The notes below the pieces were generated by a model. The model did no database searches and was not told the origin of the DNA. It saw only the letters and a list, made by a program, of their open reading frames with translations. A stretch of 64,000 nt of DNA. Origin: Listeria swaminathanii (GTDB lineage: Bacteria > Bacillota > Bacilli > Lactobacillales > Listeriaceae). Below are positions 34,613 through 43,368 of the stretch, piece after piece; position 1 is the stretch's first letter, and each line of letters begins with the position of its first letter. The translations under genes were made by a program, and so were the position numbers. The stretch spans positions 1-64,000 of the forward strand of contig NZ_JAATOD010000004.1 in assembly GCF_014229645.1 (NCBI RefSeq). Reading direction: 5' to 3'.

Positions 34613-34813
34613 ATGAACAGTTTTTGGAAAATATTTTTCACTATTATTTTAGGATTTATTGCACTTAATATCGTACTTGATATCGTTGGAATCACACTTC
34701 ACTTCTTATTCCCAGTTATTATATTAGGTGGAATTGGATATGTGCTTTACCGCATGTGGGGCAATTCCCCGAAACGCTCAAGTCGTGATAATGAAGACCG
34801 CTACAACTGGTAA
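34613..34813 (+). CDS. small membrane protein
   Basis: A 66-residue protein with two hydrophobic segments (about 3-26 and 27-46) and a short polar C-terminal tail rich in Arg, Ser and Asp/Asn. ATG 34613 is preferred over ATG 34607 because GAGG (34601-34604) is 8 bases upstream of the former. It sits after the YxeA-like gene in a probable two-gene operon. I do not recognise the family. Confidence 0.72.
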   Translation: MNSFWKIFFTIILGFIALNIVLDIVGITLHFLFPVIILGGIGYVLYRMWGNSPKRSSRDNEDRYNW

Positions 34814-34854
34814 TAGACTCGCTAAAAAAGCTCCCTAGGCTTTTAGATATAAAG

Positions 34855-34888
34855 AACCTAATCTCTTTTATAGAAGTTAGGTTTTTTT
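34855..34888 (+). terminator. terminator after the small membrane protein gene
   Basis: AACCTAA (34855-34861) pairs with TTAGGTT (34877-34883), followed by T5-T6. Confidence 0.8.
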
Positions 34889-34935
34889 GTATGGTAAGTT
34901 TGTTATAATAAGATAAAGGAAATGAGGCGATAGAA

Positions 34936-35022
34936 ATGAAAAAAGATATAATCGTAAAATCTGTTGTTATATCAATCATTACAGCCCTAGTTTTCAACAT
35001 TAAACGTAAAAAAGTCAAATAA
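34936..35022 (+). CDS. 28-residue hydrophobic peptide (candidate small gene)
   Basis: A short frame from ATG 34936 to TAA 35022 encodes 28 residues: a basic start MKKD, a hydrophobic core of about 15 residues (VVISIITALVF) and a basic tail, NIKRKKVK. GAGGCG (34924-34929) is 7 bases upstream. It has its own space, between a terminator and the lipL promoter. The layout is that of a small single-pass membrane protein. No homologue comes to mind. Confidence 0.45.
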   Translation: MKKDIIVKSVVISIITALVFNIKRKKVK

Positions 35023-35092
35023 CCGTCCAAAAAACATAATTCATGATTAAATGGCTATTTTAAGCCGTTTGCACCTAAAATAGGAGTCGGTA

Positions 35093-35101
35093 TGCTATAA
35101 T
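35093..35101 (+). promoter_or_regulatory. extended -10 promoter of lipL
   Basis: TGCTATAAT contains a perfect -10 box with the TGn extension. No -35 box stands at the right distance, which extended -10 promoters tolerate. Confidence 0.55.
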
Positions 35102-35131
35102 AACAAAAAGAAAATCATGGAGGGCATAGAG

Positions 35132-35968
35132 ATGAATATTGAAAACACCTTACTAAAACAAGATGTGTGGCGCTTTATTGATAATACAACTATTAATCCA
35201 GCTTTTGATGCGATTCAATCATTTGCTACAGATGATACGCTATGTCGTTCGGTTGGAGCGAGAATAGCGCCGTCTACTGTTCGCGGCTGGGTACATGAAA
35301 AAACGGTTTCGCTTGGAATTCAAGATTCTAAGTTGCCGGATATAGATAAAGGAATTGCGTTTTTACAAGAACAAGGTTACCGCGTGGTTGTCCGGAATTC
35401 CGGCGGGTTGGCTGTAGTGCTTGATTCTGGTGTGCTTAATTTGTCGATGGTACTTCCAGATGCAGAGCGCGGGATTGCGATTGAGCGCGGCTACGAAACC
35501 ATGTTTACGCTAATTAAAGATATGTTCGTTGATTGTAATGAAGTAATTGAAGCGAAAGAAATCGTTAATTCTTATTGTCCTGGAAGTTACGACCTTAGCA
35601 TTCAAGGGAAGAAATTTGCTGGTATTTCTCAGCGTAGAATGGCGAAAGGCGTAGCGGTTCAGATTTATTTAGCGATTGAAGGGGATCAAACGGCTCGTTC
35701 GGAGTTGATTCGCGAATTTTATACGATTAGCGGGAAAGAAAAGCAAACAAAATATACTTTTCCAGATGTAGATCCAAATGTGATGGGGTCGCTTGCGGAT
35801 TTAATGAAGAATGATATTAGTATCAATGACACTTTGGTGCGCCTCTTCAACAGTTTGCGACACTATGCAGACGAACTTGTATCGGGGACGCTCACAGCGG
35901 AAGAGTTAGATCTTTTTCCAGCTTATTACGAACGTTTAATTGCCCGAAATGATAAAGTGCTTGCGTGA
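35132..35968 (+). CDS. lipL: octanoyl-[GcvH]:protein N-octanoyltransferase LipL
   Basis: A 278-residue protein of the LplA/LipB/BirA superfamily. LipL moves octanoyl or lipoyl groups from GcvH to E2 subunits through a Cys thioester. Visible marks are VVVRNSGGLAVV (about 85-96; RxGGG-like loop), Cys149 in YCPGSYDLSI as the expected catalytic Cys, and GKKFAGISQRRM (about 158-169). The length fits LipL (about 280) and not LplA (about 330). ATG 35132 is preceded by GGAGGG. The HD phosphohydrolase gene follows 24 bases later, as with ywfL-ywfO-type neighbours in Bacillus. Confidence 0.88.
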   Translation: MNIENTLLKQDVWRFIDNTTINPAFDAIQSFATDDTLCRSVGARIAPSTVRGWVHEKTVSLGIQDSKLPDIDKGIAFLQEQGYRVVVRNSGGLAVVLDSGVLNLSMVLPDAERGIAIERGYETMFTLIKDMFVDCNEVIEAKEIVNSYCPGSYDLSIQGKKFAGISQRRMAKGVAVQIYLAIEGDQTARSELIREFYTISGKEKQTKYTFPDVDPNVMGSLADLMKNDISINDTLVRLFNSLRHYADELVSGTLTAEELDLFPAYYERLIARNDKVLA

Positions 35969-35992
35969 ACTTACTTGAGAGGAGGGTGCTAG

Positions 35993-37315
35993 ATGAGTTA
36001 TTTAACAGAGAAACTACTTGAAGAGAAAGTATTCAAAGACCCGGTGCATGGCTATGTACATGTTTCTGATAAATTAATTTGGGATTTAATAGCTACAAAA
36101 GAGTTTCAGCGTTTGCGGCGGATACATCAACTAGGAACAACCTCGCTCACTTTTCATGGGGCAGAGCACAGCCGTTTTAACCATTCGCTAGGTGTTTACG
36201 AAATTGTTCGGCAAATCATTGACGTCACATTTGCGAATGAACCGCAACTTGATCCAGAAGAGCGCATGGTTGCTTTGTGTGCGGCACTTTTACATGATTT
36301 AGGTCACGGGCCATTTTCTCATGCTTTTGAAAAAGTTTTTGGGACGGATCATGAAGCATATACGCAAGAGATTATCATTGGTGACACAGAAGTTAGTGAA
36401 GTCCTAATGCAAGTGGGAGAAGAGTTTCCGCTAAAGGTCGCATCTATTATTAAGAAAAATTATCCTAACCAAACATTAGTGAAGTTGATATCGAGTCAGA
36501 TTGATGCGGACCGGATGGATTACTTACTGCGCGACGCCTATTATACTGGTGTTAGTTACGGGAAGTTTGATATTGAGCGGATTCTACGCGTACTGCGACC
36601 GAGTCCGGATGGCAATGGGGTCATTGTAAAATATTCTGGGATGCATGCGGTAGAAGACTACATTATGAGTCGCTATCAAATGTACCAACAAGTGTATTTT
36701 CATCCAGTTAGTCGTAGTGGGGAAGTACTATTATGGAAAATCCTTGAACGCGCCAAAAAGTTATACTGCGCTGGCTATGAATTTCAAGTTACGCCAATTC
36801 AAGTTTTGCCGTTCTTTTTAAATGAAGTTAGTTTAAAAGACTATATTAGGCTTGATGATATTGTGTTAATGTATTATTTTTCCATTTGGCAAGAGGAAGC
36901 GGATCCGATTTTAAGTGATTTATGTAGCCGTTTTTTGAATAGGAGATTGCTTAGATATATTAACTACGATCCAAAAGAAGACTCGGAACTTTATGCGGAA
37001 TTAAAAGGCCTTCTTGAAAAAGCAGATATTGACCCGTCGTATTATTTAGTCATTGATTCTTCCAGTGATTTGCCCTACGATTACTATCTTCCTGGGGTTG
37101 GTAGCGGGAAAGATCCGATTAAGCTTTTGATGGGGAACGGGGAACTGCGCGAATTATCGACTGAGTCTCCGGTTGTTGAAGCGATTGGCAGAGAACGACG
37201 AACTGATATTAAATTGTATTATCCACTTGATTTTATCGAAAGCGGGCGTGTGGACCAAGCGATTGCTGAAAGAATGATTTCGCTTATTCATGCGCATTCC
37301 CTTAAAGAAAAATAA
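35993..37315 (+). CDS. HD-domain phosphohydrolase (YwfO-like)
   Basis: A 440-residue cytoplasmic HD-domain protein. Metal ligands are the His in HSRFNHSLG (about 60), HD in LLHDLGHGPFSHAFE (about 103-104) and the Asp in IDADRMDYLLRDA (about 172-184). This is the SAMHD1/dGTPase-like arrangement; YwfO of B. subtilis and its enterococcal relative are reported to act on dNTPs. ATG 35993 follows GAGGAGGG. The gene lies behind lipL in a likely two-gene operon. Confidence 0.87.
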   Translation: MSYLTEKLLEEKVFKDPVHGYVHVSDKLIWDLIATKEFQRLRRIHQLGTTSLTFHGAEHSRFNHSLGVYEIVRQIIDVTFANEPQLDPEERMVALCAALLHDLGHGPFSHAFEKVFGTDHEAYTQEIIIGDTEVSEVLMQVGEEFPLKVASIIKKNYPNQTLVKLISSQIDADRMDYLLRDAYYTGVSYGKFDIERILRVLRPSPDGNGVIVKYSGMHAVEDYIMSRYQMYQQVYFHPVSRSGEVLLWKILERAKKLYCAGYEFQVTPIQVLPFFLNEVSLKDYIRLDDIVLMYYFSIWQEEADPILSDLCSRFLNRRLLRYINYDPKEDSELYAELKGLLEKADIDPSYYLVIDSSSDLPYDYYLPGVGSGKDPIKLLMGNGELRELSTESPVVEAIGRERRTDIKLYYPLDFIESGRVDQAIAERMISLIHAHSLKEK

Positions 37316-37344
37316 AAAAGCAAGGCGATAAACCTTGCTTCTTG
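37314..37344 (+). terminator. terminator after the HD phosphohydrolase gene
   Basis: AAAGCAAGG pairs with CCTTGCTT around CGATAAA. The T run is short on the plus strand; the A-rich left flank could serve the convergent tautomerase gene on the minus strand. Confidence 0.7.
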
Positions 37345-37349
37345 AACGC

Positions 37350-37535
37350 TTAAATATCAGATTTTCTTACGCCGCCAACACCGTAATCTGTTTTTTTCAT
37401 CTCTTCTAAAATCACATGAATGTTTTCTTTCGGCGCTTTTAGGTTTTTGGAAACAACTTCGGTTACTTCGCTAACTAAAGCTTTCTTTTGATCGTCACTA
37501 CGACCTTCTAAAAATTGAATGGTAACAAATGGCAT
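37350..37535 (-). CDS. 4-oxalocrotonate tautomerase family enzyme
   Basis: A 61-residue protein of the 4-OT family, YwhB-like. After removal of Met1, Pro2 is the catalytic base at the new N-terminus (MPFVTIQFLEGRS). The chain ends ADYG-like with KTDYGVGGV, typical of the family. It acts as a hexamer on enol/keto substrates; the real substrate in Firmicutes is unknown. GAGGTGAG lies upstream on the minus strand. It is divergent from the M50 peptidase gene. Confidence 0.93.
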   Translation of the reverse strand: MPFVTIQFLEGRSDDQKKALVSEVTEVVSKNLKAPKENIHVILEEMKKTDYGVGGVRKSDI

Positions 37536-37607
37536 TTTCTCACCTCGATCAACGTTTTTTTCATTATAGCATATAAAAATTACTCAATAAAAGATAAGGA
37601 GGCACTT

Positions 37608-38261
37608 ATGCCTAGTTTTCTCGCTTACCCAATAGAAATGATACCGTATGTTTTAGTTACACTTTTAATTGCTTTCACGATTCATGAATGGGCACATGCC
37701 CTGGTTGCTCTGGCTTTCGGAGATGACACAGCCAAAAATCAAGGAAGATTGTCCTTAAACCCCATTGTACATATCGATTTATTCGGTTTACTGATGATAT
37801 TAATAGCCGGATTTGGTTGGGCTAAACCGACCCCGGTCAATCGTTTTAAATTAAAAAAACGTCGACTTGGAAGCATCCTTGTTTCGCTTGCCGGACCAGT
37901 AAGTAATTTACTGCTTGCGATGATTGGCGTTGGTTTTTACGCTTTATTTTTAAATTATGATTTCTTTACATATGGCTCCGTTGCGGAAACATTTTTAATG
38001 ATTTTTGTGCAATTAAATTTAGTGCTATTTGTATTTAATTTAATTCCACTTCCACCACTGGATGGCTACCAAGTATTAGTAGAGTTTTTACCAATGTCTG
38101 CAAGAGCCAAACTGGAACCAGTAGAACGATATGCGATGCTTATTTTCCTAGTTGTCGCACTAACACCGATTTCAAATTTTACGATTCAACCGATTTTTGA
38201 TACAGTTATTCCGTTTATTCTAAATGTAATTTTAACAATATTTGGTCTGACGTCATATTAA
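37608..38261 (+). CDS. site-2 protease family (M50) membrane metallopeptidase
   Basis: A 217-residue membrane protein. The zinc site HEWAH (26-30) lies in the first long hydrophobic segment and the matching PPLDG (149-153) in a later one, as in M50 intramembrane proteases. Four to six membrane segments are visible. ATG 37608 follows AAGGAGG; longer in-frame starts overlap the divergent tautomerase gene and lack a Shine-Dalgarno. It matches YwhC of B. subtilis by size and neighbourhood. The substrate is unknown. Confidence 0.87.
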   Translation: MPSFLAYPIEMIPYVLVTLLIAFTIHEWAHALVALAFGDDTAKNQGRLSLNPIVHIDLFGLLMILIAGFGWAKPTPVNRFKLKKRRLGSILVSLAGPVSNLLLAMIGVGFYALFLNYDFFTYGSVAETFLMIFVQLNLVLFVFNLIPLPPLDGYQVLVEFLPMSARAKLEPVERYAMLIFLVVALTPISNFTIQPIFDTVIPFILNVILTIFGLTSY

Positions 38262-38338
38262 GCTGTTGCTTTTCATGCTATTTTTCACTATAATATAATG
38301 CGTCTATTCTTCTGACCGGAAAGGGGTAAATAAGCGAT

Positions 38339-38788
38339 ATGACAGCCAACCAAATGGAACGAAAAAAAGTAACTATTCATATCACCAATGTCATCCGTCA
38401 GATGGATGCAGAAGAGAAATCCGATATGTCTGTTTCGGGTGTTTTTTACCGCGATAAAGGCAATCGTTATCTGCATTATGAGGAAAAACAATTAGCTGGA
38501 ACAATTCGTACGGTTCTTAAAATTGCTGACAACGAGCTACTTTTAATGCGAAGTGGTGCCGTAAATATGAGAATGCACTTTTTCCGAGATAATAGGAGAA
38601 GTACTGCGTCTGTTGATTCAGGAGCAGGAAAATTACAATTAGAATCAGAATTAGTATCAATGGAAGAACTATATGAAAATAAGCCAGATGTATTGAGCGA
38701 AGTTGCTTTTCAATATGATTTGCTAAGCCACGGCGAATACATCGGCTCATATACTGTTTTAATGAAAATAGAGGAGGACGCAGAATGA
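38339..38788 (+). CDS. DUF1934 (YwiB-like) beta-barrel protein
   Basis: A 149-residue soluble protein of the DUF1934 family, which has a calycin-like barrel. Features include the [15 protein letters not shown] strand pair, [15 protein letters not shown] and the C-terminal [32 protein letters not shown] lies 10 bases or so before ATG 38339. Its stop overlaps the argS start (ATGA), so the two are translationally coupled, as ywiB-argS in Bacillus. Function is unknown. Confidence 0.87.
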   Translation: MTANQMERKKVTIHITNVIRQMDAEEKSDMSVSGVFYRDKGNRYLHYEEKQLAGTIRTVLKIADNELLLMRSGAVNMRMHFFRDNRRSTASVDSGAGKLQLESELVSMEELYENKPDVLSEVAFQYDLLSHGEYIGSYTVLMKIEEDAE

Positions 38789-40455
38789 ATGTCATGCAAA
38801 AGAACCAAATTAAACTAATTGAACATATCAAACAAGCAGTTGTCCAAGCGGTTGGTTTAGAAGAAACAGAAGTACCAGAAATTTTACTCGAAGTACCTAA
38901 AGATAAAAAGCATGGAGATTATTCGACTAATATTGCGATGCAACTTGCTAGAGTAGCTAAGAAAGCCCCTCGTCAAATTGCCGAAAGTATCGTTCCAGAA
39001 CTAAAAAAAGACAACAAATTAATTAAAGAAGTAGAAATTGCTGGACCTGGTTTTATTAATTTCTATTTAGATAATGCTTATTTAACCGACTTAGTTCCAG
39101 TTATTCTAAAAGAAGATAAAAAATACGGCGAGTCCAATTTTGGTAAAGGAGAAAAATTCCAAATTGAATTTGTTTCCGCTAACCCAACTGGTGACTTACA
39201 TTTAGGGCATGCTCGTGGTGCGGCAATTGGTGATTCACTTGCTAACATTATGAAAATGGCTGGCTTCGATGTTTCAAGAGAATATTATATTAATGATGCC
39301 GGAAATCAAATTAATAATTTAGTTCTTTCAGCAGAAGCACGTTATTTTGAAGCGTTAGGCTTAGAATCTGAATTCCCAGAAGACGGCTACCGCGGTGCAG
39401 ATATTATCTCCCTTGGTAAAGATTTAGCTGCTAAATACGGCGATAAATATGTGAATGCAAGCGAAGAAGAGCGTCGTTCCGTTTTCCGTGTGGATGCACT
39501 AGCATTCGAAACTGGAAAATTACGCGCTGACTTAGAAGAATTCCGCGTTTCTTTTGATGAGTGGTTTTCAGAAACGTCTCTATATGAAGAAAACAAAGTG
39601 TTGCCAGCGTTAGAACGTCTACGCGAAAATGGCTATATTTACGAACAAGATGGCGCGACTTGGTTAAGAACGACTGATTTTGAAGATGATAAAGACCGTG
39701 TTTTAATCAAATCAGACGGTAGCTACACGTATTTCTTACCAGATATCGCTTACCATTTAAACAAATTAGAGCGTGGCTTTGATGTGTTAATTGATATTTG
39801 GGGAGCGGATCACCATGGTTATATTCCGCGGATGCGTGCTGCGATTGAAGCACTTGGTTACTCGCCAAACCAACTGGAAGTAGAAATTATTCAACTTGTT
39901 CACTTATTTGAAGACGGCGTTCAAGTTAAAATGAGTAAACGTACTGGTAAATCTGTTACAATGCGTGACTTAATTGAAGAAGTTGGCCTTGATGCGACAA
40001 GATATTTCTTTGCAATGCGTAGTTCTGATACACATATGAACTTCGATATGAGCTTAGCAAAATCAACGTCTAACGATAATCCGGTTTATTATGTACAATA
40101 TGCGCATGCCAGAATTTCTAGTATTTTACGTTCTGGTAAAGAACAAGGTTTAGAAGTTACGGAAGCTGCTGACATGAGCTTGCTACAAACCGAAGCAGAA
40201 TATGATTTGTTAAAAGTACTAGGTGAGTTCGCGGACGTTGTTGCAGAAGCTGCTGCCAAAAGAGCACCACATCGTATCGTTCGCTACTTAAACGATTTAG
40301 CGGCTGCATTCCACCGTTTCTACAATAGCAATAAAGTACTCGATATGGATAATTTAGAAGTAACGAAAGCTAGACTAGCGCTTATTAAGACAGCACAAAT
40401 TACCCTTAGAAATGGTTTGACGCTTCTGGGTGTATCTGCACCAGAAAAAATGTGA
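38785..40455 (+). CDS. argS: arginyl-tRNA synthetase
   Basis: A 556-residue class Ia synthetase that charges tRNA-Arg. The N-terminal additional domain (about 1-115) is followed by the HIGH motif as [12 protein letters not shown] (about 132), [13 protein letters not shown], and the KMSKS motif as [10 protein letters not shown] (about 380). The DALR anticodon-binding domain ends the chain. The length matches Bacillus ArgS. The start overlaps the DUF1934 stop codon, with GAGGAGG upstream. No terminator is seen before the next promoter at 40480. Confidence 0.97.
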   Translation: MNVMQKNQIKLIEHIKQAVVQAVGLEETEVPEILLEVPKDKKHGDYSTNIAMQLARVAKKAPRQIAESIVPELKKDNKLIKEVEIAGPGFINFYLDNAYLTDLVPVILKEDKKYGESNFGKGEKFQIEFVSANPTGDLHLGHARGAAIGDSLANIMKMAGFDVSREYYINDAGNQINNLVLSAEARYFEALGLESEFPEDGYRGADIISLGKDLAAKYGDKYVNASEEERRSVFRVDALAFETGKLRADLEEFRVSFDEWFSETSLYEENKVLPALERLRENGYIYEQDGATWLRTTDFEDDKDRVLIKSDGSYTYFLPDIAYHLNKLERGFDVLIDIWGADHHGYIPRMRAAIEALGYSPNQLEVEIIQLVHLFEDGVQVKMSKRTGKSVTMRDLIEEVGLDATRYFFAMRSSDTHMNFDMSLAKSTSNDNPVYYVQYAHARISSILRSGKEQGLEVTEAADMSLLQTEAEYDLLKVLGEFADVVAEAAAKRAPHRIVRYLNDLAAAFHRFYNSNKVLDMDNLEVTKARLALIKTAQITLRNGLTLLGVSAPEKM

Positions 40456-40479
40456 TATCCTAAATTTATAGGTTACTCG

Positions 40480-40508
40480 TTGACGTCATAACCAAAATGT
40501 ACTAAAGT
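40480..40508 (+). promoter_or_regulatory. promoter of the 49-residue membrane peptide gene
   Basis: TTGACG (40480-40485), 17 bases, TAAAGT (40503-40508); start codon about 40 bases downstream. Confidence 0.65.
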
Positions 40509-40550
40509 TAATAGAAACATAGGTAATTGAAAAAACGGGGAGAGCATATG

Positions 40551-40700
40551 ATGAAGCGATTAATAATTTTGGCGCTGCTTTTCGTGTTTCTGTGCGTCGC
40601 AATCTATATTCTCTACGACTTTCAACTTGGATCGATCCCAATTCTTTTAATGGCCATCCTATTCTTTTACATCGGATATAAAATAGTCAAGAAGAATTGA
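40551..40700 (+). CDS. 49-residue membrane peptide
   Basis: A short frame from ATG 40551 (or the adjacent ATG 40548) to TGA 40700. It has two hydrophobic segments (about residues 3-20 and 25-42) separated by YDFQLGS and ends in KIVKKN, so both ends probably face the cytoplasm. GGGGAG precedes the start and a TTGACG-17-TAAAGT promoter lies upstream. It sits between argS and rpoE. The promoter, Shine-Dalgarno and clean two-helix hairpin argue that it is real. Function is unknown. Confidence 0.7.
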   Translation: MKRLIILALLFVFLCVAIYILYDFQLGSIPILLMAILFFYIGYKIVKKN

Positions 40701-40720
40701 TGTAATTAAGAAAATTTAGG

Positions 40721-40749
40721 TTGTACTTGCCAGAAATAACATGTAAAAT
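40721..40749 (+). promoter_or_regulatory. rpoE promoter
   Basis: TTGTAC (40721-40726), 17 bases, TAAAAT (40744-40749), 72 bases before the chosen start codon. Confidence 0.72.
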
Positions 40750-40820
40750 AGTGAAGTTGGGCTGAACGAAAAAATAACAGCTAAATAAATTGGAATTACG
40801 ATAGAAAGGGCGTGCCAGTT

Positions 40821-41357
40821 TTGGATTTAAAGAACTTAACGCAAGAAGAACGTAGTGAACTGTCTTTAATTGATGTTGCACATTTTATTTTGGAACAACG
40901 GAAAGAAACTATTCTTTTCCCTGAATTAGTGAAAGAGATTCAAGCGTTCCTAGGTTTGAAAGATGCTGAAATAAGGGAGCGTCTTGTTCAATTTTATACA
41001 GATATGAATATTGATGGTAACTTTATTTCATTAGGAAACAACATGTGGGGACTTCGTGCATGGTATCCAATGGATGCAATTGATGAAGAAGTTCAAACAC
41101 AAACTACTCCTAAGAAAAAACGTAAATCAGACGAAGATGACGATGAAGATGAAGAAATCTTGGATGATGACGTGGACTACGATGATGAAGAAATCGTGGA
41201 AGAACTTGGTGAAGAAGAAATCTCTCTTGCTGACGTCTTGCTTGACGAAGAGGAAGATGACGATGATCACTTACCAGACGGAATCGAAGGCGATTTAGCT
41301 ACTGTAGAAGATGACTATTCTGATGGCGATTATACAGAAGACCCAGAAGATAAATAA
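40821..41357 (+). CDS. rpoE: RNA polymerase delta subunit
   Basis: A 178-residue delta factor. The N-terminal HARE-HTH domain (about 1-90) binds core RNA polymerase. The C-terminal half is an unstructured tail of almost only Asp and Glu, which mimics nucleic acid and helps recycle polymerase and tune promoter choice. A basic KKKRK patch precedes the tail. TTG 40821 is chosen because AAAGGG (40805-40810) is 10 bases upstream; GTG 40812 is too close. It precedes pyrG, as in Bacillus, with a terminator between them. Confidence 0.95.
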   Translation: MDLKNLTQEERSELSLIDVAHFILEQRKETILFPELVKEIQAFLGLKDAEIRERLVQFYTDMNIDGNFISLGNNMWGLRAWYPMDAIDEEVQTQTTPKKKRKSDEDDDEDEEILDDDVDYDDEEIVEELGEEEISLADVLLDEEEDDDDHLPDGIEGDLATVEDDYSDGDYTEDPEDK

Positions 41358-41370
41358 TAACTAAATTTTA

Positions 41371-41421
41371 ATCAGATAGACACACCCATTTTTATGGAAA
41401 AGTGTCTATCTGATTTTTTTT
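41371..41421 (+). terminator. rpoE terminator
   Basis: ATCAGATAGACAC (41371-41383) pairs with GTGTCTATCTGAT (41402-41414), followed by T8. Confidence 0.93.
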
Positions 41422-41463
41422 AACGTACTTAATGGATTGATGGCGGTTTCAAAAAATAAAGAC

Positions 41464-41577
41464 TTGACTTCTATCGCTATCATTAGTAGTATTTTATTTG
41501 GGCTCCCTTTTATAGGGACGGATATTTATGAGAATCGACGCTCCCTTACTTTTATAAAGTAGGCGGAGTGTTTTTTA
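41464..41577 (+). promoter_or_regulatory. pyrG promoter and CTP-sensing initiation attenuator
   Basis: TTGACT (41464-41469), 17 bases, TAGTAT (41487-41492), with the transcript expected to begin GGGCUCCC at 41500. In Bacillus, low CTP stalls polymerase at the first C and extra G residues are added; the poly-G start then pairs with the C/U-rich 5' arm of the leader terminator. Here that terminator is at 41538-41576: ACGCTCC...GGAGTGT with inner CTTACTTT/AAAGTAGG and T6. All parts are visible; the mechanism is known for pyrG leaders of Gram-positives. Confidence 0.88.
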
Positions 41578-41724
41578 TTTTGGTTTACAAAATACTTGAA
41601 ATTGTGATTGATACGTTAGAAAGATAATCACAATATTGTTTTATCTGGCAATTTCCCACCCCAGCAGGAAAATCGTCAGAACCCTGCAAGTTTTTCATTT
41701 CAGGAAGGAGTAGATTTTTTTAAC

Positions 41725-43323
41725 ATGACAAAGTATATTTTCGTTACAGGTGGCGTAGTTTCGTCAATCGGAAAAGGAATCACAGCAGCATCACTAGGAC
41801 GTTTGCTGAAAAATCGTGGGCTTAGTGTTACAATTCAAAAGTTTGATCCATACATCAACGTGGACCCAGGAACAATGAGTCCATACCAACACGGGGAAGT
41901 TTATGTAACGGATGATGGTGCAGAAACAGACTTGGATCTTGGCCATTACGAACGTTTTATCGATATTAACTTAAATAAATACAGCAACGTGACAACTGGT
42001 AAAGTTTACTCAGAGGTTATTAAAAAAGAACGTCGCGGGGATTACTTAGGTGGAACTGTGCAAGTTATTCCACACATTACAAACGAATTAAAAGATCGTG
42101 TTTTCCGTGCAGCTCGCATGACTAATTCAGATATTATTATCACTGAAATTGGTGGAACTGTTGGTGACATCGAATCATTACCATTCTTAGAAGCAATTCG
42201 TCAAATTAAAGGGGATGTTGGTGCGGAAAACGTACTTTATATCCACACAACTTTAATTCCCTACATCAAAGCAGCTGGCGAAATGAAAACAAAACCAACA
42301 CAACATAGTGTAAAAGAACTTCGCAGCCTAGGAATTCAACCAAACATTATCGTTGTTCGTACAGAGCAACCAGTTTCACAAGAAATGAAAGACAAGATTG
42401 CGCTATTTTGTGATATTAAAGCTTCTGAGGTTATTGAATCTCGTGATGAAGAAACACTTTATAACGTACCACTTTCTTTACAAAAACAAAAAATGGATGA
42501 TATCGTCCTTGAACACTTGCAATTAGAAGCACCACAAGCTGAAATGACTGATTGGAAAAACCTAGTACACCGCGTGAAAAATCTTTCCAAAAAAGTTCGT
42601 ATTGGTTTAGTTGGTAAATATGTTTCCTTGCAAGATGCTTACCTTTCTGTAGCAGAAGCACTTCGTCATGCAGGATATGACCATGATGCAGAAATCGAAA
42701 TCGACTGGATTGATTCTGAGAAAGTAACAAAAGAAAACGTTGCTGAGATCATGAAAGACGTTGATGGTATCTTAGTTCCTGGTGGTTTCGGCGACCGTGC
42801 TATTGAAGGTAAAATTGCTGCTATCGAGTATGCGCGCGTAAATAAAGTACCTTATTTCGGTATTTGTTTAGGTATGCAACTGGCAACTGTTGAATTTGCC
42901 CGCAATGTTCTTGGGCTTGAAGGAGCGCATTCCGCAGAAATCGAACCAGAAACAAACCACAACATCATTGACTTATTACCAGAACAAAAAAATATCGAAA
43001 ACATGGGTGGAACGCTTCGTCTTGGCTTGTATCCAGCGCGTATTAAGCAAGGAACAAAAGCGGAGGCTGCTTATGGTACAACTCTTGTAGAAGAGCGTCA
43101 CCGTCATCGTTATGAGTTTAATAACGAATATAGAGAACAAATGGAAGAAGCTGGCATGATTGTTTCTGCAACAAGCCCAGATGGTCGTTTAGTTGAAGTA
43201 GTTGAACTAATTGATCACCCTTGGTTCGTCGCTTGTCAATATCACCCAGAATTCATTTCCCGTCCAAACCGTCCACAAAGCTTGTTCAAAGATTTTGTTG
43301 GCGCAGCACTTAACAATAAATAA
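41725..43323 (+). CDS. pyrG: CTP synthase
   Basis: A 532-residue enzyme that converts UTP to CTP with ATP and glutamine. The N-terminal synthase domain opens with [20 protein letters not shown] (P-loop). The C-terminal class I amidotransferase domain has oxyanion PGGFGDR, nucleophile Cys in YFGICLGMQ (about 380) and the His-Glu pair in [11 protein letters not shown] near the end. The length matches Bacillus PyrG. ATG 41725 follows AGGAAGGAG. It is monocistronic, with its own CTP-sensing leader and a shared bidirectional terminator with ami. Confidence 0.97.
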   Translation: MTKYIFVTGGVVSSIGKGITAASLGRLLKNRGLSVTIQKFDPYINVDPGTMSPYQHGEVYVTDDGAETDLDLGHYERFIDINLNKYSNVTTGKVYSEVIKKERRGDYLGGTVQVIPHITNELKDRVFRAARMTNSDIIITEIGGTVGDIESLPFLEAIRQIKGDVGAENVLYIHTTLIPYIKAAGEMKTKPTQHSVKELRSLGIQPNIIVVRTEQPVSQEMKDKIALFCDIKASEVIESRDEETLYNVPLSLQKQKMDDIVLEHLQLEAPQAEMTDWKNLVHRVKNLSKKVRIGLVGKYVSLQDAYLSVAEALRHAGYDHDAEIEIDWIDSEKVTKENVAEIMKDVDGILVPGGFGDRAIEGKIAAIEYARVNKVPYFGICLGMQLATVEFARNVLGLEGAHSAEIEPETNHNIIDLLPEQKNIENMGGTLRLGLYPARIKQGTKAEAAYGTTLVEERHRHRYEFNNEYREQMEEAGMIVSATSPDGRLVEVVELIDHPWFVACQYHPEFISRPNRPQSLFKDFVGAALNNK

Positions 43324-43329
43324 GACAAT

Positions 43330-43368
43330 AAAAAACTCCCAGCCGAGTGTGGCTGGGAGTTTTTTTAA
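43330..43368. terminator. bidirectional terminator
   Basis: AAAAACTCCCAGCC pairs with GGCTGGGAGTTTTT around GAGTGT. It serves pyrG and the convergent ami. Confidence 0.94.
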
